A DNA stretch of 64,000 nucleotides. Source: a virus. Shown piece after piece: positions 1 to 7,766 of the stretch. The DNA lies in the IMG/VR virus record IMGVR_UViG_3300042904_000107, positions 33,145-97,144 of that record; one strand, given 5' to 3'. Position 1 is the first letter of the stretch; each line of letters starts with the position of its first letter. A program made the translations under genes and the position numbers. The notes under the pieces are model-generated. The model was not told where the DNA came from. It did not search any database and was given only the letters and a program-made list of their open reading frames with translations.

Positions 1-81
1 ACCAGGGAGATCTCTTGATCCCTTCAGCTTATCTTTCAAGGACAGCCAGTAGCGAACGGTCTCAACAACAGTCTTTTCCAT
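1..81 (-). CDS. 5' part of an unknown gene cut by the window edge
   Basis: An ATG at 79-81 opens a frame that runs leftward off the window; 27 codons are visible, beginning MEKTVVETVRYWLSLKDK. A purine-rich GGAAGAG lies about 9 nt before the ATG. The visible part is charged and probably helical, with no motif I recognise. From 82 to 272 I see no gene. Confidence 0.5.
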   Translation of the reverse strand, partial: MEKTVVETVRYWLSLKDKLKGSRDLPG

Positions 82-272
82 TTATAAACTCTTCCATGGG
101 GGGTACCGAGTCCCGATTGTCCACGGTACCCTCACCTCTCCCGGAACTGACGGACTTTACTTCCGGTTATATCCCGCCAGCGTTCAAAAAGGTGCGTGCT
201 AATTTATTGATCGTCTTCCTACACCACGCCAAGATTTACTACTCCGAGTCGGTAGGGCACTTACCGACTGAA

Positions 273-347
273 TGGTACTCCCGCAAGGAGTTGAACCCTG
301 ATCCACGGCTTAGAAGGCCGGTGCCCTGTCCATTGGACGACGGGAGC
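273..347 (-). tRNA. tRNA-Arg (anticodon TCT)
   Basis: Reads on the minus strand as a full cloverleaf. The acceptor stem is GCTCCCG with CGGGAGT, followed by discriminator A and an encoded CCA. The T-loop is TTCAACT and the anticodon loop is CTTCTAA, giving TCT. It would read AGA codons. The CCA end is encoded in the DNA. Confidence 0.93.
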
Positions 348-355
348 GTGACTGG

Positions 356-568
356 TTAGAGGTTGTCGCCTAGGTCGCGGGCGTCTTCGGCTTCCGAGAT
401 CAGTTGGCGAGCCGTGTCGAAATCACCATCGTCGATGGCGTCCTTTGCGGCCTCTCCGAGAGCCTCGACCAGATTGTTGATGGCGCTCTGGACCTCTTGT
501 TTGGCGTCCTCGACCGGATTCGAATACGAAGCCGCTGAAGGGAACTGGGTATTTCTGTCGTAACACAT
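356..568 (-). CDS. small acidic protein of unknown function
   Basis: 70 residues if started at the ATG at 566-568, which has GGAGG 11 nt upstream; a TTG further upstream would add nine residues. The C-terminal two thirds is rich in Asp, Glu and Ala with regular hydrophobic spacing, so probably an amphipathic helical bundle. It sits between two tRNA genes on the same strand. No family recognised. Confidence 0.6.
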   Translation of the reverse strand: MCYDRNTQFPSAASYSNPVEDAKQEVQSAINNLVEALGEAAKDAIDDGDFDTARQLISEAEDARDLGDNL

Positions 569-671
569 GATGTAATTAGCCTCCAGCACCGCCAATAGCG
601 GTGCGCTTGTGGACCCGCAACCTGTGACCCGTGCGGTGGTCTTCTACGCTTCTACAGCGCATCCACAAGAA

Positions 672-765
672 TGGCGGAGAGGCGGGGTCTTGAACCCCGA
701 CGCCCGTTTAGGGCTCACTGTTTTCAAGACAGTAGCCGCTAGGCCGAAACTCGGCTTACCTCCCC
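672..765 (-). tRNA. tRNA-Ser (anticodon TGA)
   Basis: About 94 nt with the long variable arm of a type II tRNA. The acceptor stem GGGGAGG pairs with CCTCTCC, then discriminator G and CCA. The anticodon stem ACTGT/ACAGT encloses loop CTTGAAA (anticodon TGA). Discriminator G fits the serine identity set. Confidence 0.93.
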
Positions 766-770
766 GAACT

Positions 771-983
771 TTATTCCTGAATGTCAAAGATGTGGTCCGC
801 TAGGTGCCTACCAGAACTGAGGTCGATTCGTGCTTTTCGACCGCTATTGTAGGTTCCCGAAACCACGGGTGCTGCAAATCCGGACAAAGAGCTTGGCTCG
901 ATAGCTTCAATCGTTAAAACCAGCCCTTCACGAACAACGATTTTGTCACCAACGGCTAACTCAATCGCTTTTTTCTGTATCAT
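771..983 (-). CDS. small unknown protein, near-leaderless
   Basis: 70 residues beginning MIQKKAIELAVGDKIVV. Alternating hydrophobic residues suggest a small beta-rich fold, but no family is recognised. A strong promoter lies at 996-1024, and the ATG starts only 12 nt after its -10, so the mRNA leader would be about 5 nt with no room for a Shine-Dalgarno. Confidence 0.65.
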   Translation of the reverse strand: MIQKKAIELAVGDKIVVREGLVLTIEAIEPSSLSGFAAPVVSGTYNSGRKARIDLSSGRHLADHIFDIQE

Positions 984-995
984 TTCAGTAAACCC

Positions 996-1024
996 ATTCT
1001 AACACAACAGTTTTGGCCTGTCAA
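996..1024 (-). promoter_or_regulatory. sigma70-type promoter (TTGACA-17-TAGAAT)
   Basis: On the minus strand, -35 TTGACA (1019-1024) and -10 TAGAAT (996-1001) are separated by 17 nt. GGCC directly follows the -35 and GGTCTAGC directly precedes it; this GGCC/CTAG signature recurs at other promoters of the window. It serves the gene at 771-983. Confidence 0.8.
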
Positions 1025-1025
1025 G

Positions 1026-1271
1026 CTAGACCACTTTCTCTTCTTCCATTACCGCTAAAACCGACGAATTTCTTTCTTTGGCCATTTGAACTATAAATTC
1101 TGCCATCGGTTTTGCGAGGCGCTCCTCTGCACGGAGCGCCTCCACCTGTTCTTCTTCTGGCAGAAATTGCAAAGCGTTAAGACGTCCGTAACGGCATGTA
1201 TTGGTATCTTGATTATGCTTGTTCTTACTGTTTCCAGTGGCGCAAGCTTTGCAGATCTCTTGTTCTGTCAT
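1026..1271 (-). CDS. unknown 81-residue protein
   Basis: Begins MTEQEICKACATGNSKNK. An N-terminal C-x2-C followed by a later Cys hints at a metal site, but the ligand set is incomplete. The C-terminal half is helical and acidic. It ends just before the promoter of the next gene and starts right beside the tRNA-Ser gene. No family recognised. Confidence 0.5.
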   Translation of the reverse strand: MTEQEICKACATGNSKNKHNQDTNTCRYGRLNALQFLPEEEQVEALRAEERLAKPMAEFIVQMAKERNSSVLAVMEEEKVV

Positions 1272-1281
1272 TTGTATTTAT

Positions 1282-1369
1282 GGCGGAAGATGGAGGGATT
1301 GAACCTCCGCGTCCCGTTAGGATGGCCTCAGTTTAGCAAACTGGCACATTACCACTCTGTCAATCTTCC
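1282..1369 (-). tRNA. tRNA-Ser (anticodon GCT)
   Basis: Type II tRNA with a long variable arm. Acceptor GGAAGAT pairs with ATCTTCC, then discriminator G and CCA. Anticodon loop TTGCTAA gives GCT, for AGC/AGT codons. The first anticodon-stem pair is a C-A mismatch, and the other four pairs are intact. Confidence 0.9.
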
Positions 1370-1377
1370 GATCCTAT

Positions 1378-1644
1378 TTAGATGCGAAAAAATGCGCGCG
1401 CTTCCGGAGTGAGTGTAGATTCCGGAACAACGAGAGAACGATCCGGTCTCTGAAGGGTAACACGATGCGTCCAATGCGAACTGGGACGGTAAATCGACAA
1501 GGTTAATGAATGTTGTGGTTGATTAGTCCAACCAACAAGCCTGCTGGTGACCTTCGTTACACGCCCGATCTTCATACCTCGCGTGGATGCATATGCAACG
1601 AACGCACCCAACGTAATCTCTCTTCCTTGTGAATCCTTAAACAT
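1378..1644 (-). CDS. unknown 88-residue protein
   Basis: Starts at the ATG at 1642-1644 (MFKDSQGREITLG), which has AAGGAA about 9 nt upstream; an in-frame TTG two codons earlier is less likely. The sequence looks like a small beta-barrel of the KOW/SH3 kind (GAFVAYAS, MKIGRVTKV), but this is only an impression. Confidence 0.6.
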   Translation of the reverse strand: MFKDSQGREITLGAFVAYASTRGMKIGRVTKVTSRLVGWTNQPQHSLTLSIYRPSSHWTHRVTLQRPDRSLVVPESTLTPEARAFFRI

Positions 1645-1661
1645 AACCAAATTTCCTTAAG

Positions 1662-2003
1662 TTAGATTCGAACTTCCTTGAGTTCTACGGGAACGACTTT
1701 CTTTTTCTTCCACTCGTCCTTCTCGTCTTCCTCCATCACAACAAGACCACGATCCCAAATGTACCGAGCTAAACCTTTCATATCATGCTTGTCGGACATG
1801 TACTTGTTCGTGTTCAGTAGTCGCGAAAGTGTGTTATAGTCGATATCTTCTTGAATTACCAGAATGACACGACCAGTATTGTCTTTAATCTTCCCGATGT
1901 ATTTTCCGGGTTTATCAGAGACTTCATACGTCCATTTTCTGATATTTCCAACAGTCTGCTCTTTCTTTTTATCCAGAAGAGCCTTAATCTTCTTACGAGC
2001 CAT
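1662..2003 (-). CDS. unknown lysine-rich 113-residue protein
   Basis: The likely start is the ATG at 2001-2003 (MARKKIKALLDKKKEQT), 4 nt after the stop of the upstream small gene, which suggests translational coupling. The first 20 residues and the tail are very rich in Lys and Glu. No known domain recognised. Confidence 0.6.
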   Translation of the reverse strand: MARKKIKALLDKKKEQTVGNIRKWTYEVSDKPGKYIGKIKDNTGRVILVIQEDIDYNTLSRLLNTNKYMSDKHDMKGLARYIWDRGLVVMEEDEKDEWKKKKVVPVELKEVRI

Positions 2004-2007
2004 GTTA

Positions 2008-2187
2008 TTATCTATTGCAATACCATCGAACACCGTCAATGGCTTTCTGGTCCCAATTCAACATCGCCTTTTCCCATTGTTCGCGGGTTAGGTCTTCTTG
2101 GCCGGCGCGGTTGCGTATGTGATTTATACGAATGACGATATCGTCAGTAAGCCATGAAAGGTCCGGCTTCAGCCGTTTCTTTGACAT
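2008..2187 (-). CDS. 59-residue unknown protein
   Basis: Starts MSKKRLKPDLSWLTDDIVIR and ends at TAA 2008-2010. It contains a helical segment TREQWEKAMLNW. It is followed after 4 nt by the next ATG. Supported by codon-like composition, coupling to its neighbour and lack of a competing frame; no family recognised. Confidence 0.55.
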   Translation of the reverse strand: MSKKRLKPDLSWLTDDIVIRINHIRNRAGQEDLTREQWEKAMLNWDQKAIDGVRWYCNR

Positions 2188-2230
2188 GATATTTTATTAG
2201 TTACTCCAAAGGGCCGAAGCCCTTAGATGG

Positions 2231-3208
2231 TCACTTCTTTTTCTTACCTTCAAGGTAATCGATGGACACGGCCTTGAGAATCAACCGACCGTGCAGGCGG
2301 TCACTGAAGCGCTCGATTACCGGCTTGATGACGACACCTTCTCGGATATGCGCTGCGCCAGGTAACGTGCTTTCCCCGTTCATCAATTTCTCAACCACTT
2401 CGTGACTGTACGGGCCACGATATAGGACAGGCACCAGAAAATCAGACTTGGCACCACCAAGGGCGTCGTCGTAGTTAAGGAAACGACCGTCAGCATAAAC
2501 ATCAAAGGCCCTAAAGCCATAAGGAACCTTCTGGTTGAGTCCGTAGTTATATCCTTTTTGAACAGCACCGAAAATCTCCCCATATAGAATCACATTCGGA
2601 TTGAGTTGGCAGAACACTTTGATCCACGGCACCAGATCGAGAATGCGCCAGAAAACGTTGTCGCCTTCTTTGACCCAGTGATTACGGCTACCGGCGTACA
2701 TCTTTCCGTCTTGATAGGTGAAGCGGCTGTTCATTCCGTGAATCTTCTCGGTAATGACGACCTCTTCTCCTTCTTGAAATACGTTGCGGTATTTCTGCCA
2801 GGACTCGATATCGTAAATCACGCCGCGCATTGGAGGCGGTGACTCGTGATTACCCATTGCGGCATTCACCACACTGGACAGTTCAGGCTCGTAGTGTACG
2901 ATACCGAGTTTCTCGGCTACATCATCACCGATCTCAGCGCCTTCTGGTGCCGGAACCAGCATACCGTAACTCTCAATACCGCGGAGCCTCTTCGCCTTGA
3001 TTTTGACCTTACCTTCTAAGAAGGCGAACTGTTCGGTGTCGGGAACGACCGAGTCAGGCGGAATGTATGCTCCTCGATCTTTGCCTTCCCAATCAGCGGT
3101 ACGGACGCAAACGGTGTAACCATCAAACACCTTAACAACCGAAAGGCTGTCAGCATTGGGATGCTTCTCCAGGCTCACTGGGACCACTTCTACTCTGAAT
3201 GTTGCCAT
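2231..3208 (-). CDS. RNA ligase with N-terminal OB-like domain (DraRnl/Rnl5-like)
   Basis: 325 residues. The start at 3206-3208 is set by GGAGGAAT just upstream. This is an ATP-dependent polynucleotide ligase that adenylates itself on lysine and seals RNA ends. The nucleotidyl lysine motif EKIHG is at 154-158 (Lys155). Motif III-like EIFG is at 211-214, FRAFDV at 232-237, motif IV EGVVIKP at 290-296 and motif V LILKAV at 309-314 (Lys312). Residues 1-110 look like the extra N-terminal domain of the Deinococcus RNA ligase type rather than T4 Rnl1 or Rnl2. In phages such ligases repair tRNAs cut by host anticodon nucleases, and the nearby tRNA genes fit that role, which is inferred. Confidence 0.88.
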   Translation of the reverse strand: MATFRVEVVPVSLEKHPNADSLSVVKVFDGYTVCVRTADWEGKDRGAYIPPDSVVPDTEQFAFLEGKVKIKAKRLRGIESYGMLVPAPEGAEIGDDVAEKLGIVHYEPELSSVVNAAMGNHESPPPMRGVIYDIESWQKYRNVFQEGEEVVITEKIHGMNSRFTYQDGKMYAGSRNHWVKEGDNVFWRILDLVPWIKVFCQLNPNVILYGEIFGAVQKGYNYGLNQKVPYGFRAFDVYADGRFLNYDDALGGAKSDFLVPVLYRGPYSHEVVEKLMNGESTLPGAAHIREGVVIKPVIERFSDRLHGRLILKAVSIDYLEGKKKK

Positions 3209-3345
3209 TGGTATTCCTCCAGTCCAGATAAGCGCATTCGCACTTATTGGAACAAAATACAGGTTCTGAAGGAAGACCGCACCAAGCACAGAGTCCGGTG
3301 AACCGGGTCACTTCAAGTATTAAACTCATCCTTAGGCTCGGAGCC

Positions 3346-3510
3346 TTATTGGATTCCGAGAACCCATTCGAGGACGCTAATTTTGGTTTTCAGTTCCAAT
3401 ATATGGTCTCGGTCGGCCAAATAGTTACTGTGTGCATACAGCCTCTTTGCTAGTTCCAAGTCAAATCGACAGGTTTCGAGGCGGCGTTGAATTCTCTCTT
3501 CTGTTTTCAT
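3346..3510 (-). CDS. 54-residue helical protein
   Basis: Starts MKTEERIQRRLETCRFDLEL and ends in EWVLGIQ. Heptad-like Leu/Ile/Tyr spacing suggests one long helix or short coiled coil, of the kind that counts sequence length between LEWVLG-ending small phage proteins. AAGGA lies about 8 nt before the ATG, and a strong promoter lies 85 nt upstream. Confidence 0.6.
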   Translation of the reverse strand: MKTEERIQRRLETCRFDLELAKRLYAHSNYLADRDHILELKTKISVLEWVLGIQ

Positions 3511-3593
3511 TCCTCTGTCCTTACGACAAGCTCAAAATCGGTGACGTCCTCGGCTTGGTTGCTTTAAATTCACTTGCAATGGGCTACACAGTT

Positions 3594-3622
3594 ATGATAG
3601 CAAATGTCAAGTGGTTTGTCAA
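3594..3622 (-). promoter_or_regulatory. sigma70-type promoter (TTGACA-17-TATCAT)
   Basis: -35 TTGACA at 3617-3622 and -10 TATCAT at 3594-3599, spacer 17 nt, preceded by GGCCTAGA. A second TTGACA lies inside the spacer. It serves the 54-residue gene at 3346-3510. Confidence 0.75.
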
Positions 3623-3800
3623 TCTAGGCCACAATTTTCTTGTGCCAAATTTTGAGGATATCAAATCATATACAGCCAAAAGATTATTTGCTCACTTTTT
3701 GATGTGGATATTAGAGTTTAAGCACTCACACCCCTACTATTAACTAGAGAATGTGGCCTAGTGTCTGGGATCGTCAGGGTTGAGCACTCTACAAATGACA

Positions 3801-3852
3801 ACGCCCCACCTTTTGACGGGTGGGGCGTAAATCCGCAGATGCGATCTGCGGA
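3801..3852. terminator. two adjacent hairpins downstream of the 3877 gene
   Basis: Stem 1 pairs 3801-3810 with 3819-3828 (ACGCCCCACC/GGTGGGGCGT). Stem 2 pairs 3832-3840 with 3844-3852 (TCCGCAGAT/ATCTGCGGA). They lie 25-75 nt past the stop of the minus-strand gene at 3877-4116. Neither has a clear U-tract, so termination or RNA protection is inferred. The rest of 3623-3876 holds no gene I can support, only two more GGCC-type motifs near 3750 and 3865. Confidence 0.5.
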
Positions 3853-3876
3853 GATGAAATTATATTGTGGCCTAAA

Positions 3877-4116
3877 TTACTCGTTTGGATCGCCGGTTGT
3901 GGCGTTCCAATCTAACATGTTTTGGGCTGTGAAGTTAGCATTAGGGAAAGTACCCCCGTCTGTCCAAACTCCTTGGTCCGCCAGGAAGATCTTATCGTTT
4001 GCTTGATTAACGACAACGAACCCATCGGGTGCGCCGGTCTCGGCACCAAGTGTTCGATCTTTGTTGACGACCCGGTAGCCCGTTCCGTGAATGATATCAA
4101 GTGGCATAACAGCCAC
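3877..4116 (-). CDS. unknown 79-residue protein
   Basis: Begins MAVMPLDIIHGTGYRVVN. The internal ATG at residue 4 is an equally possible start. Mixed beta-rich composition, no family recognised. GATAAATA lies about 13 nt before the ATG, close to the TATAAATA late-promoter consensus, so late expression is possible. Confidence 0.55.
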   Translation of the reverse strand: MAVMPLDIIHGTGYRVVNKDRTLGAETGAPDGFVVVNQANDKIFLADQGVWTDGGTFPNANFTAQNMLDWNATTGDPNE

Positions 4117-4122
4117 TATTTA

Positions 4123-4377
4123 TCACTTTACGGAGATCGTAACGTCCACGACACGATAACCGTATATCTGGTCGATGTCGCCCCAATAGTTGTCCAATTT
4201 TGTGAAGGAGGGTAGTTCGATGATCTCGTCGTCGCCCTTGATATACAGCTTCGACTTACCTTTCTGGGTGGGAGATCCGACGAAGAAGACACCGCAAGGA
4301 ATATCATGGGTTCGAAACGATTCGACCGGAACCTGAGTCAAGTCAACGGTCACTTTGGAGGAATTCTTTGTTGCCAT
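4123..4377 (-). CDS. unknown 84-residue protein
   Basis: Start chosen at 4375-4377 (MATKNSSKVTVDLTQ), preceded by AAAGAGA; a longer frame would add six residues. The protein is mainly beta-forming, with a Gly-Asp-Asp turn. It lies in the same direction as the NAD genes upstream. No family recognised. Confidence 0.55.
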   Translation of the reverse strand: MATKNSSKVTVDLTQVPVESFRTHDIPCGVFFVGSPTQKGKSKLYIKGDDEIIELPSFTKLDNYWGDIDQIYGYRVVDVTISVK

Positions 4378-4436
4378 AATGTATCTCTTTCTCACGTTTG
4401 AATTGTACTACTCCGAGCGCCCGAAGGCGCTGTATT

Positions 4437-4592
4437 CTACTTTTTATCCGGTAAGAATGTTGACCGAAACCGCAAACCTTCAACTGCGACGTCGGCGTTG
4501 GACTTTGCGTTCCAGTCATCGGAGCCGGCTCGTATAGTGGTAACGAAGACCAGCTTCCAAAACTCTTTCTCTTCCTCGTTGTTGAATTTCAT
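4437..4592 (-). CDS. 51-residue unknown protein coupled to nadV
   Basis: Starts MKFNNEEEKEFWKLVFVTTI; its ATG overlaps the TGA stop of the upstream NAMPT gene in an ATGA junction, so the two are probably co-translated. Ends in FLPDKK. No family recognised. AGAGACGT precedes the ATG. Confidence 0.6.
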   Translation of the reverse strand: MKFNNEEEKEFWKLVFVTTIRAGSDDWNAKSNADVAVEGLRFRSTFLPDKK

Positions 4593-6103
4593 ACGTCTCT
4601 AGACCATGAGGCGCCGACCACTCGCTTTCCGTAATCGGTTGTCCCAACTCTTTCTCGGATGTAAGTCAGACTGTACTCGTTGGTCAACACCCCGTCCAGG
4701 AAAACAGTGACGAGGTGGTCGCCAAAATGATTGATGAACGGATCGATGAGCGACGACACAGTGTGGAACTTCTTGTCATTGCCGTTCTGAAAAACGACTT
4801 TGTGGACACCGCGCTTACTGCCCTTACCCTTATCACCGACTGGGTCTTTGTACACATCGTACCAGACGCCGTTGATTCGGATCGCGGAGCACTTGAAGGC
4901 GAACTTCAACGTGTCGCGGTCGACGCCTTGCAGCAACTTACCACCCATCCCGAAACAAGCCATGTTGTCGATTGACCAACCAGCATCAGTGATTGCCCGA
5001 CACAGAGCGCGGATGGTGTGAATGTTCATACCATCACCCTGAAGGAGCCGAACGAACTGCGGTAGCACTTTGTAGCCCTTGCGGTTCGTCTCATAGCCGA
5101 AGCGATCACCGAGGATTTCAAGCAACTTCAAGATGGTTGGGATGATTTCACCGGAGTCGGGGCGAACGACAACCGTACCATTTCGCGATGCGACTTCCGC
5201 TTTCAATTCGCGTCCGAAGATTTCGCTACAGGCATTGAAAATGTCGTAGCTGTCCGAGACAATCGAAACGATGCCCGTCGGATAGCTTTGGAGCATGTTC
5301 GCGTAGGCTTGTGCCTCTCTGTCGCGACCCCATGAGGTGATTGTCGAGTGCTCGGCTGCCGGCACACTGAAACCAGGCATCGAATCGGGACGGTAATACT
5401 TCAGAGCGAGAGACAATCCGACCATTGTGTCGGTACCTCTGAAATTTACCATATGTGCTGCGGCACCGATTGCGGCAGATTCACGAGACGTTGAGCCGCG
5501 TGAACCGAAGTCTTGAAGCATGAAGACCAGTTTGCCTTCGAGAGTTTCGGGATCTCCGCTAAGTTCGAGGTACTCGCGAATGATATCCTTGATCTCAGCG
5601 CTCAATGACGCCACGGTGATTGGATACCACAAGCGCATAAGCATAGTCTCAACATAGTTGACTAGCCAGTAGCACTTCGGATCCGTATTCACTACCGTGA
5701 CCAATGCATTGTGTGTTCCGATTCGCGTGCCTTCCGGAATCGCCTTGATGAGCAACGGAAGGTGCCCACCGTGATGGTCGACAATGTAGCGCCAGCCTTC
5801 TTCGTTGAAGTTTCGCGGATCTCCGCCCATGTGCTCCACGATCATGAGTTTTGCCACGTCGATCATTTCGTGGGTCACGACCGGTCCGGTCAGATACTTC
5901 TTGATGATGTACTGGAGTCCAAACATCACCGTCTTATCGAACTGACCGCCGCGCGATTCGAGGTAGCTGTAGACGTATTCGGTGTCCGGAGGATATTGCA
6001 TCCAGTGGCTCGTTTTGTACGAGTCGCTGTCCAGGATCACGTTGAATAGGAGATCGTCTGGAAGATTCTCTAATTGTTGAAGACTTGTTAATGGGAGCGT
6101 CAT
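4589..6103 (-). CDS. nadV: nicotinamide phosphoribosyltransferase (NAMPT/NadV)
   Basis: 504 residues, the usual NAMPT length. It transfers phosphoribosyl from PRPP to nicotinamide, giving NMN. Family signatures: DSDSYKTSHWMQYPP near 25-39, DFGSRG near 198, the VPAAEHST segment near 248-255, SDSYDIF, VVRPDSGE and the GDGMN/FGMGGKLLQ stretch in the C-terminal half. The gene overlaps the NMN adenylyltransferase gene by 4 nt, so the pair makes a two-step salvage route from nicotinamide to NAD. Such phage pairs are known to restore NAD depleted by host defence systems. Confidence 0.95.
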   Translation of the reverse strand: MTLPLTSLQQLENLPDDLLFNVILDSDSYKTSHWMQYPPDTEYVYSYLESRGGQFDKTVMFGLQYIIKKYLTGPVVTHEMIDVAKLMIVEHMGGDPRNFNEEGWRYIVDHHGGHLPLLIKAIPEGTRIGTHNALVTVVNTDPKCYWLVNYVETMLMRLWYPITVASLSAEIKDIIREYLELSGDPETLEGKLVFMLQDFGSRGSTSRESAAIGAAAHMVNFRGTDTMVGLSLALKYYRPDSMPGFSVPAAEHSTITSWGRDREAQAYANMLQSYPTGIVSIVSDSYDIFNACSEIFGRELKAEVASRNGTVVVRPDSGEIIPTILKLLEILGDRFGYETNRKGYKVLPQFVRLLQGDGMNIHTIRALCRAITDAGWSIDNMACFGMGGKLLQGVDRDTLKFAFKCSAIRINGVWYDVYKDPVGDKGKGSKRGVHKVVFQNGNDKKFHTVSSLIDPFINHFGDHLVTVFLDGVLTNEYSLTYIRERVGTTDYGKRVVGASWSRDV

Positions 6104-7188
6104 AATTTATCCGACCAGGTCCCTTTATCCAGTCCTTCTAGGGACATTTTTGTGTCTGACCAGTTTACGTTTTCAGCCGGAACAGGTCCCGCATAGACCT
6201 TCTTTCCGTCTACATGGTTGAAAGAGAACTTACGGACATCGGTGTACTCGGAAGTCACTTCACCGTGATTCTCATCGCCGCGAAGGCTGTACTTACGGAG
6301 TAATGCGTCAAGCAGCACGTGATGCTCCTTCACGATCATTGCTTCCTCAAGCAGCACCATATCGAACCACTTGACTTCATCCACGTCGTCGCCGGCTCTG
6401 ACGGGTCCGCTCAGATAGTGACCAACATAGAAGATGGTGTAAGCCCCGTCTTTTGTGCCGTTATATCGCCAGTCATCGATGGGAGTGTCATCAACATACT
6501 CCATTTCACCGATGGTGCAACCGGCTTCTTCGGTCACTTCACGCACACCGGCGTGCTTCGCTTTCTCTCCAGGGTTCACGTGTCCCCCGAAAAAGCGCCA
6601 CTGACCTTCGGGATCTTCTTTCTTTCGGCCGAGTAGAACTCGCGCGGCTTTTCTGAAATCGACGACCGCGACGTCCACGCAGAGAGCATGTGATGGATAT
6701 TTGTTTGCCGTGGCATAGATGACACCTCGACGGAAATCTTCCGATGGCCGTACGGTGTGATATGCCTGTTTGCGCGCCAAAGTGGCGTTGATTCCGTGAA
6801 TCTCGTCCAATTCGGCGGTCTGAAACCGACCTGTGTAGTGTGTGATGAAGGAATCGCGGCTGCCGTAGAGCACCACTTTTTCGTGTGGATGTAACAAACG
6901 AATCATTCGGTCGAGATTGTGGGACCAAAGATCGTCGCTCCGAACGTCATTGATTGCCAACACTTCAACACCAGGGTAGGTGTCTTGTAACATCCGATAG
7001 CGCGTGGCGAAATCAAGCGGATTCTTGACAGTCGGAACAACATTCGCAACACCGAGCACGATGGCGAACTTGTTATGTCTTGCCGCGACCGAATCAATCA
7101 ATTCGCGGTGTCCTTCTGTCAGATAGGGTGTCTGGAATCTGGCAACAATAACACCTAAGTCGCCCTCCGGGCCTCTCAAATTGAGCAT
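6100..7188 (-). CDS. nadM: bifunctional NMN adenylyltransferase / Nudix hydrolase (NadM-type)
   Basis: 362 residues in two domains. The N-terminal nucleotidyltransferase domain (about 1-170) has GVIVARFQTPYLTEGH with the HxxH-like site near residues 12-30 and joins NMN to AMP from ATP. The Nudix domain (about 175-310) has the box GGHVNPGEKAKHAGVREVTE plus EAG, near 206-230, which usually hydrolyses ADP-ribose-type compounds. A C-terminal extension of about 50 residues is unassigned. AAGGATT precedes the ATG. It is coupled to nadV by an ATGA-type overlap. Confidence 0.93.
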   Translation of the reverse strand: MLNLRGPEGDLGVIVARFQTPYLTEGHRELIDSVAARHNKFAIVLGVANVVPTVKNPLDFATRYRMLQDTYPGVEVLAINDVRSDDLWSHNLDRMIRLLHPHEKVVLYGSRDSFITHYTGRFQTAELDEIHGINATLARKQAYHTVRPSEDFRRGVIYATANKYPSHALCVDVAVVDFRKAARVLLGRKKEDPEGQWRFFGGHVNPGEKAKHAGVREVTEEAGCTIGEMEYVDDTPIDDWRYNGTKDGAYTIFYVGHYLSGPVRAGDDVDEVKWFDMVLLEEAMIVKEHHVLLDALLRKYSLRGDENHGEVTSEYTDVRKFSFNHVDGKKVYAGPVPAENVNWSDTKMSLEGLDKGTWSDKL

Positions 7189-7196
7189 AATAATCC

Positions 7197-7322
7197 TTAG
7201 AAAGATTCAACTGTTGGCGCACCGTTAAAGGTGACTACCAAACCTGTATGAAGCAGGTAGGTATTGTACGCAGCCAATAAAAGCGTTGTAATCACCAAGA
7301 CGAACAAAACCTTTTGAGTCAT
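7197..7322 (-). CDS. 41-residue single-pass membrane peptide
   Basis: Begins MTQKVLFVLVITTLLLAAYN: two charged or polar residues and then a hydrophobic run of about 15 residues, consistent with one membrane helix or an uncleaved signal. GAGGATCGA precedes the ATG. It lies between the NAD genes and a coiled-coil gene in the same direction. Function unknown. Confidence 0.55.
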   Translation of the reverse strand: MTQKVLFVLVITTLLLAAYNTYLLHTGLVVTFNGAPTVESF

Positions 7323-7329
7323 TCGATCC

Positions 7330-7533
7330 TCAGAATAAGGCATTTTCGACAGTGAGCACCACCGTCTCTAACTCCTCGTCAACCTCTTCAATCGCTGGTG
7401 TACCCAACGACAATGCGCCGTCCAAGTACTCAATGCGGATCCTGTGTAATTCCGACTTTACAACTCGGAGCGTCTCGCGGAGATTCTCGTTCTCCTGCTC
7501 TAGCTCCAGAACATCTGTCAACTGCCTTGCCAT
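7330..7533 (-). CDS. 67-residue coiled-coil protein
   Basis: Begins MARQLTDVLELEQENENL. Residues 8-40 carry a leucine heptad pattern typical of a short coiled coil, and the tail is acidic. A strong promoter at 7554-7582 lies 20 nt upstream of the ATG, leaving a leader of about 13 nt without a Shine-Dalgarno. Function unknown. Confidence 0.6.
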   Translation of the reverse strand: MARQLTDVLELEQENENLRETLRVVKSELHRIRIEYLDGALSLGTPAIEEVDEELETVVLTVENALF

Positions 7534-7553
7534 GTAATATCTAGTGAAATTCT

Positions 7554-7582
7554 AATGTAACATATGCGGCCTAGAAAGTCAA
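7554..7582 (-). promoter_or_regulatory. sigma70-type promoter (TTGACT-17-TACATT)
   Basis: -35 TTGACT (7577-7582), -10 TACATT (7554-7559), 17-nt spacer holding CTAGGCC; GTGGCCTAAC precedes the -35. It likely drives the 7533-7197 gene pair and perhaps the NAD genes beyond. Confidence 0.78.
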
Positions 7583-7583
7583 G

Positions 7584-7766
7584 TTAGGCCACAACTTTTT
7601 CTTGGTGCGCTCTGGCAACAAACACAATCACTCCAGAGGTCGTTTCGATAACATGACATGGGTGATTCCATTTTGCCAAAGACCTCGCCTCGTGTAGTGC
7701 CTTCGGAAGGTCAGTGGGATCGCCCTTCTTTTCACCGGTAAGAGTAAAAAAGACTTGATATGTCAT
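7584..7766 (-). CDS. unknown 60-residue protein
   Basis: Start taken at the ATG overlapping the stop of the upstream gene (ATGA, 7763-7766); an upstream in-frame ATG at 7776-7778 would add four residues. Begins MTYQVFFTLTGEKKGDPTDL. Alternating strands and one helix, so a small alpha-beta fold; no family recognised. Confidence 0.6.
   Translation of the reverse strand: MTYQVFFTLTGEKKGDPTDLPKALHEARSLAKWNHPCHVIETTSGVIVFVARAHQEKVVA

Noticed and set aside
3855-3880. Promoter with TATAAT beside GGCC after the 3877 gene
   Set aside because: No acceptable -35 at 16-18 nt and no gene downstream at a fitting distance.
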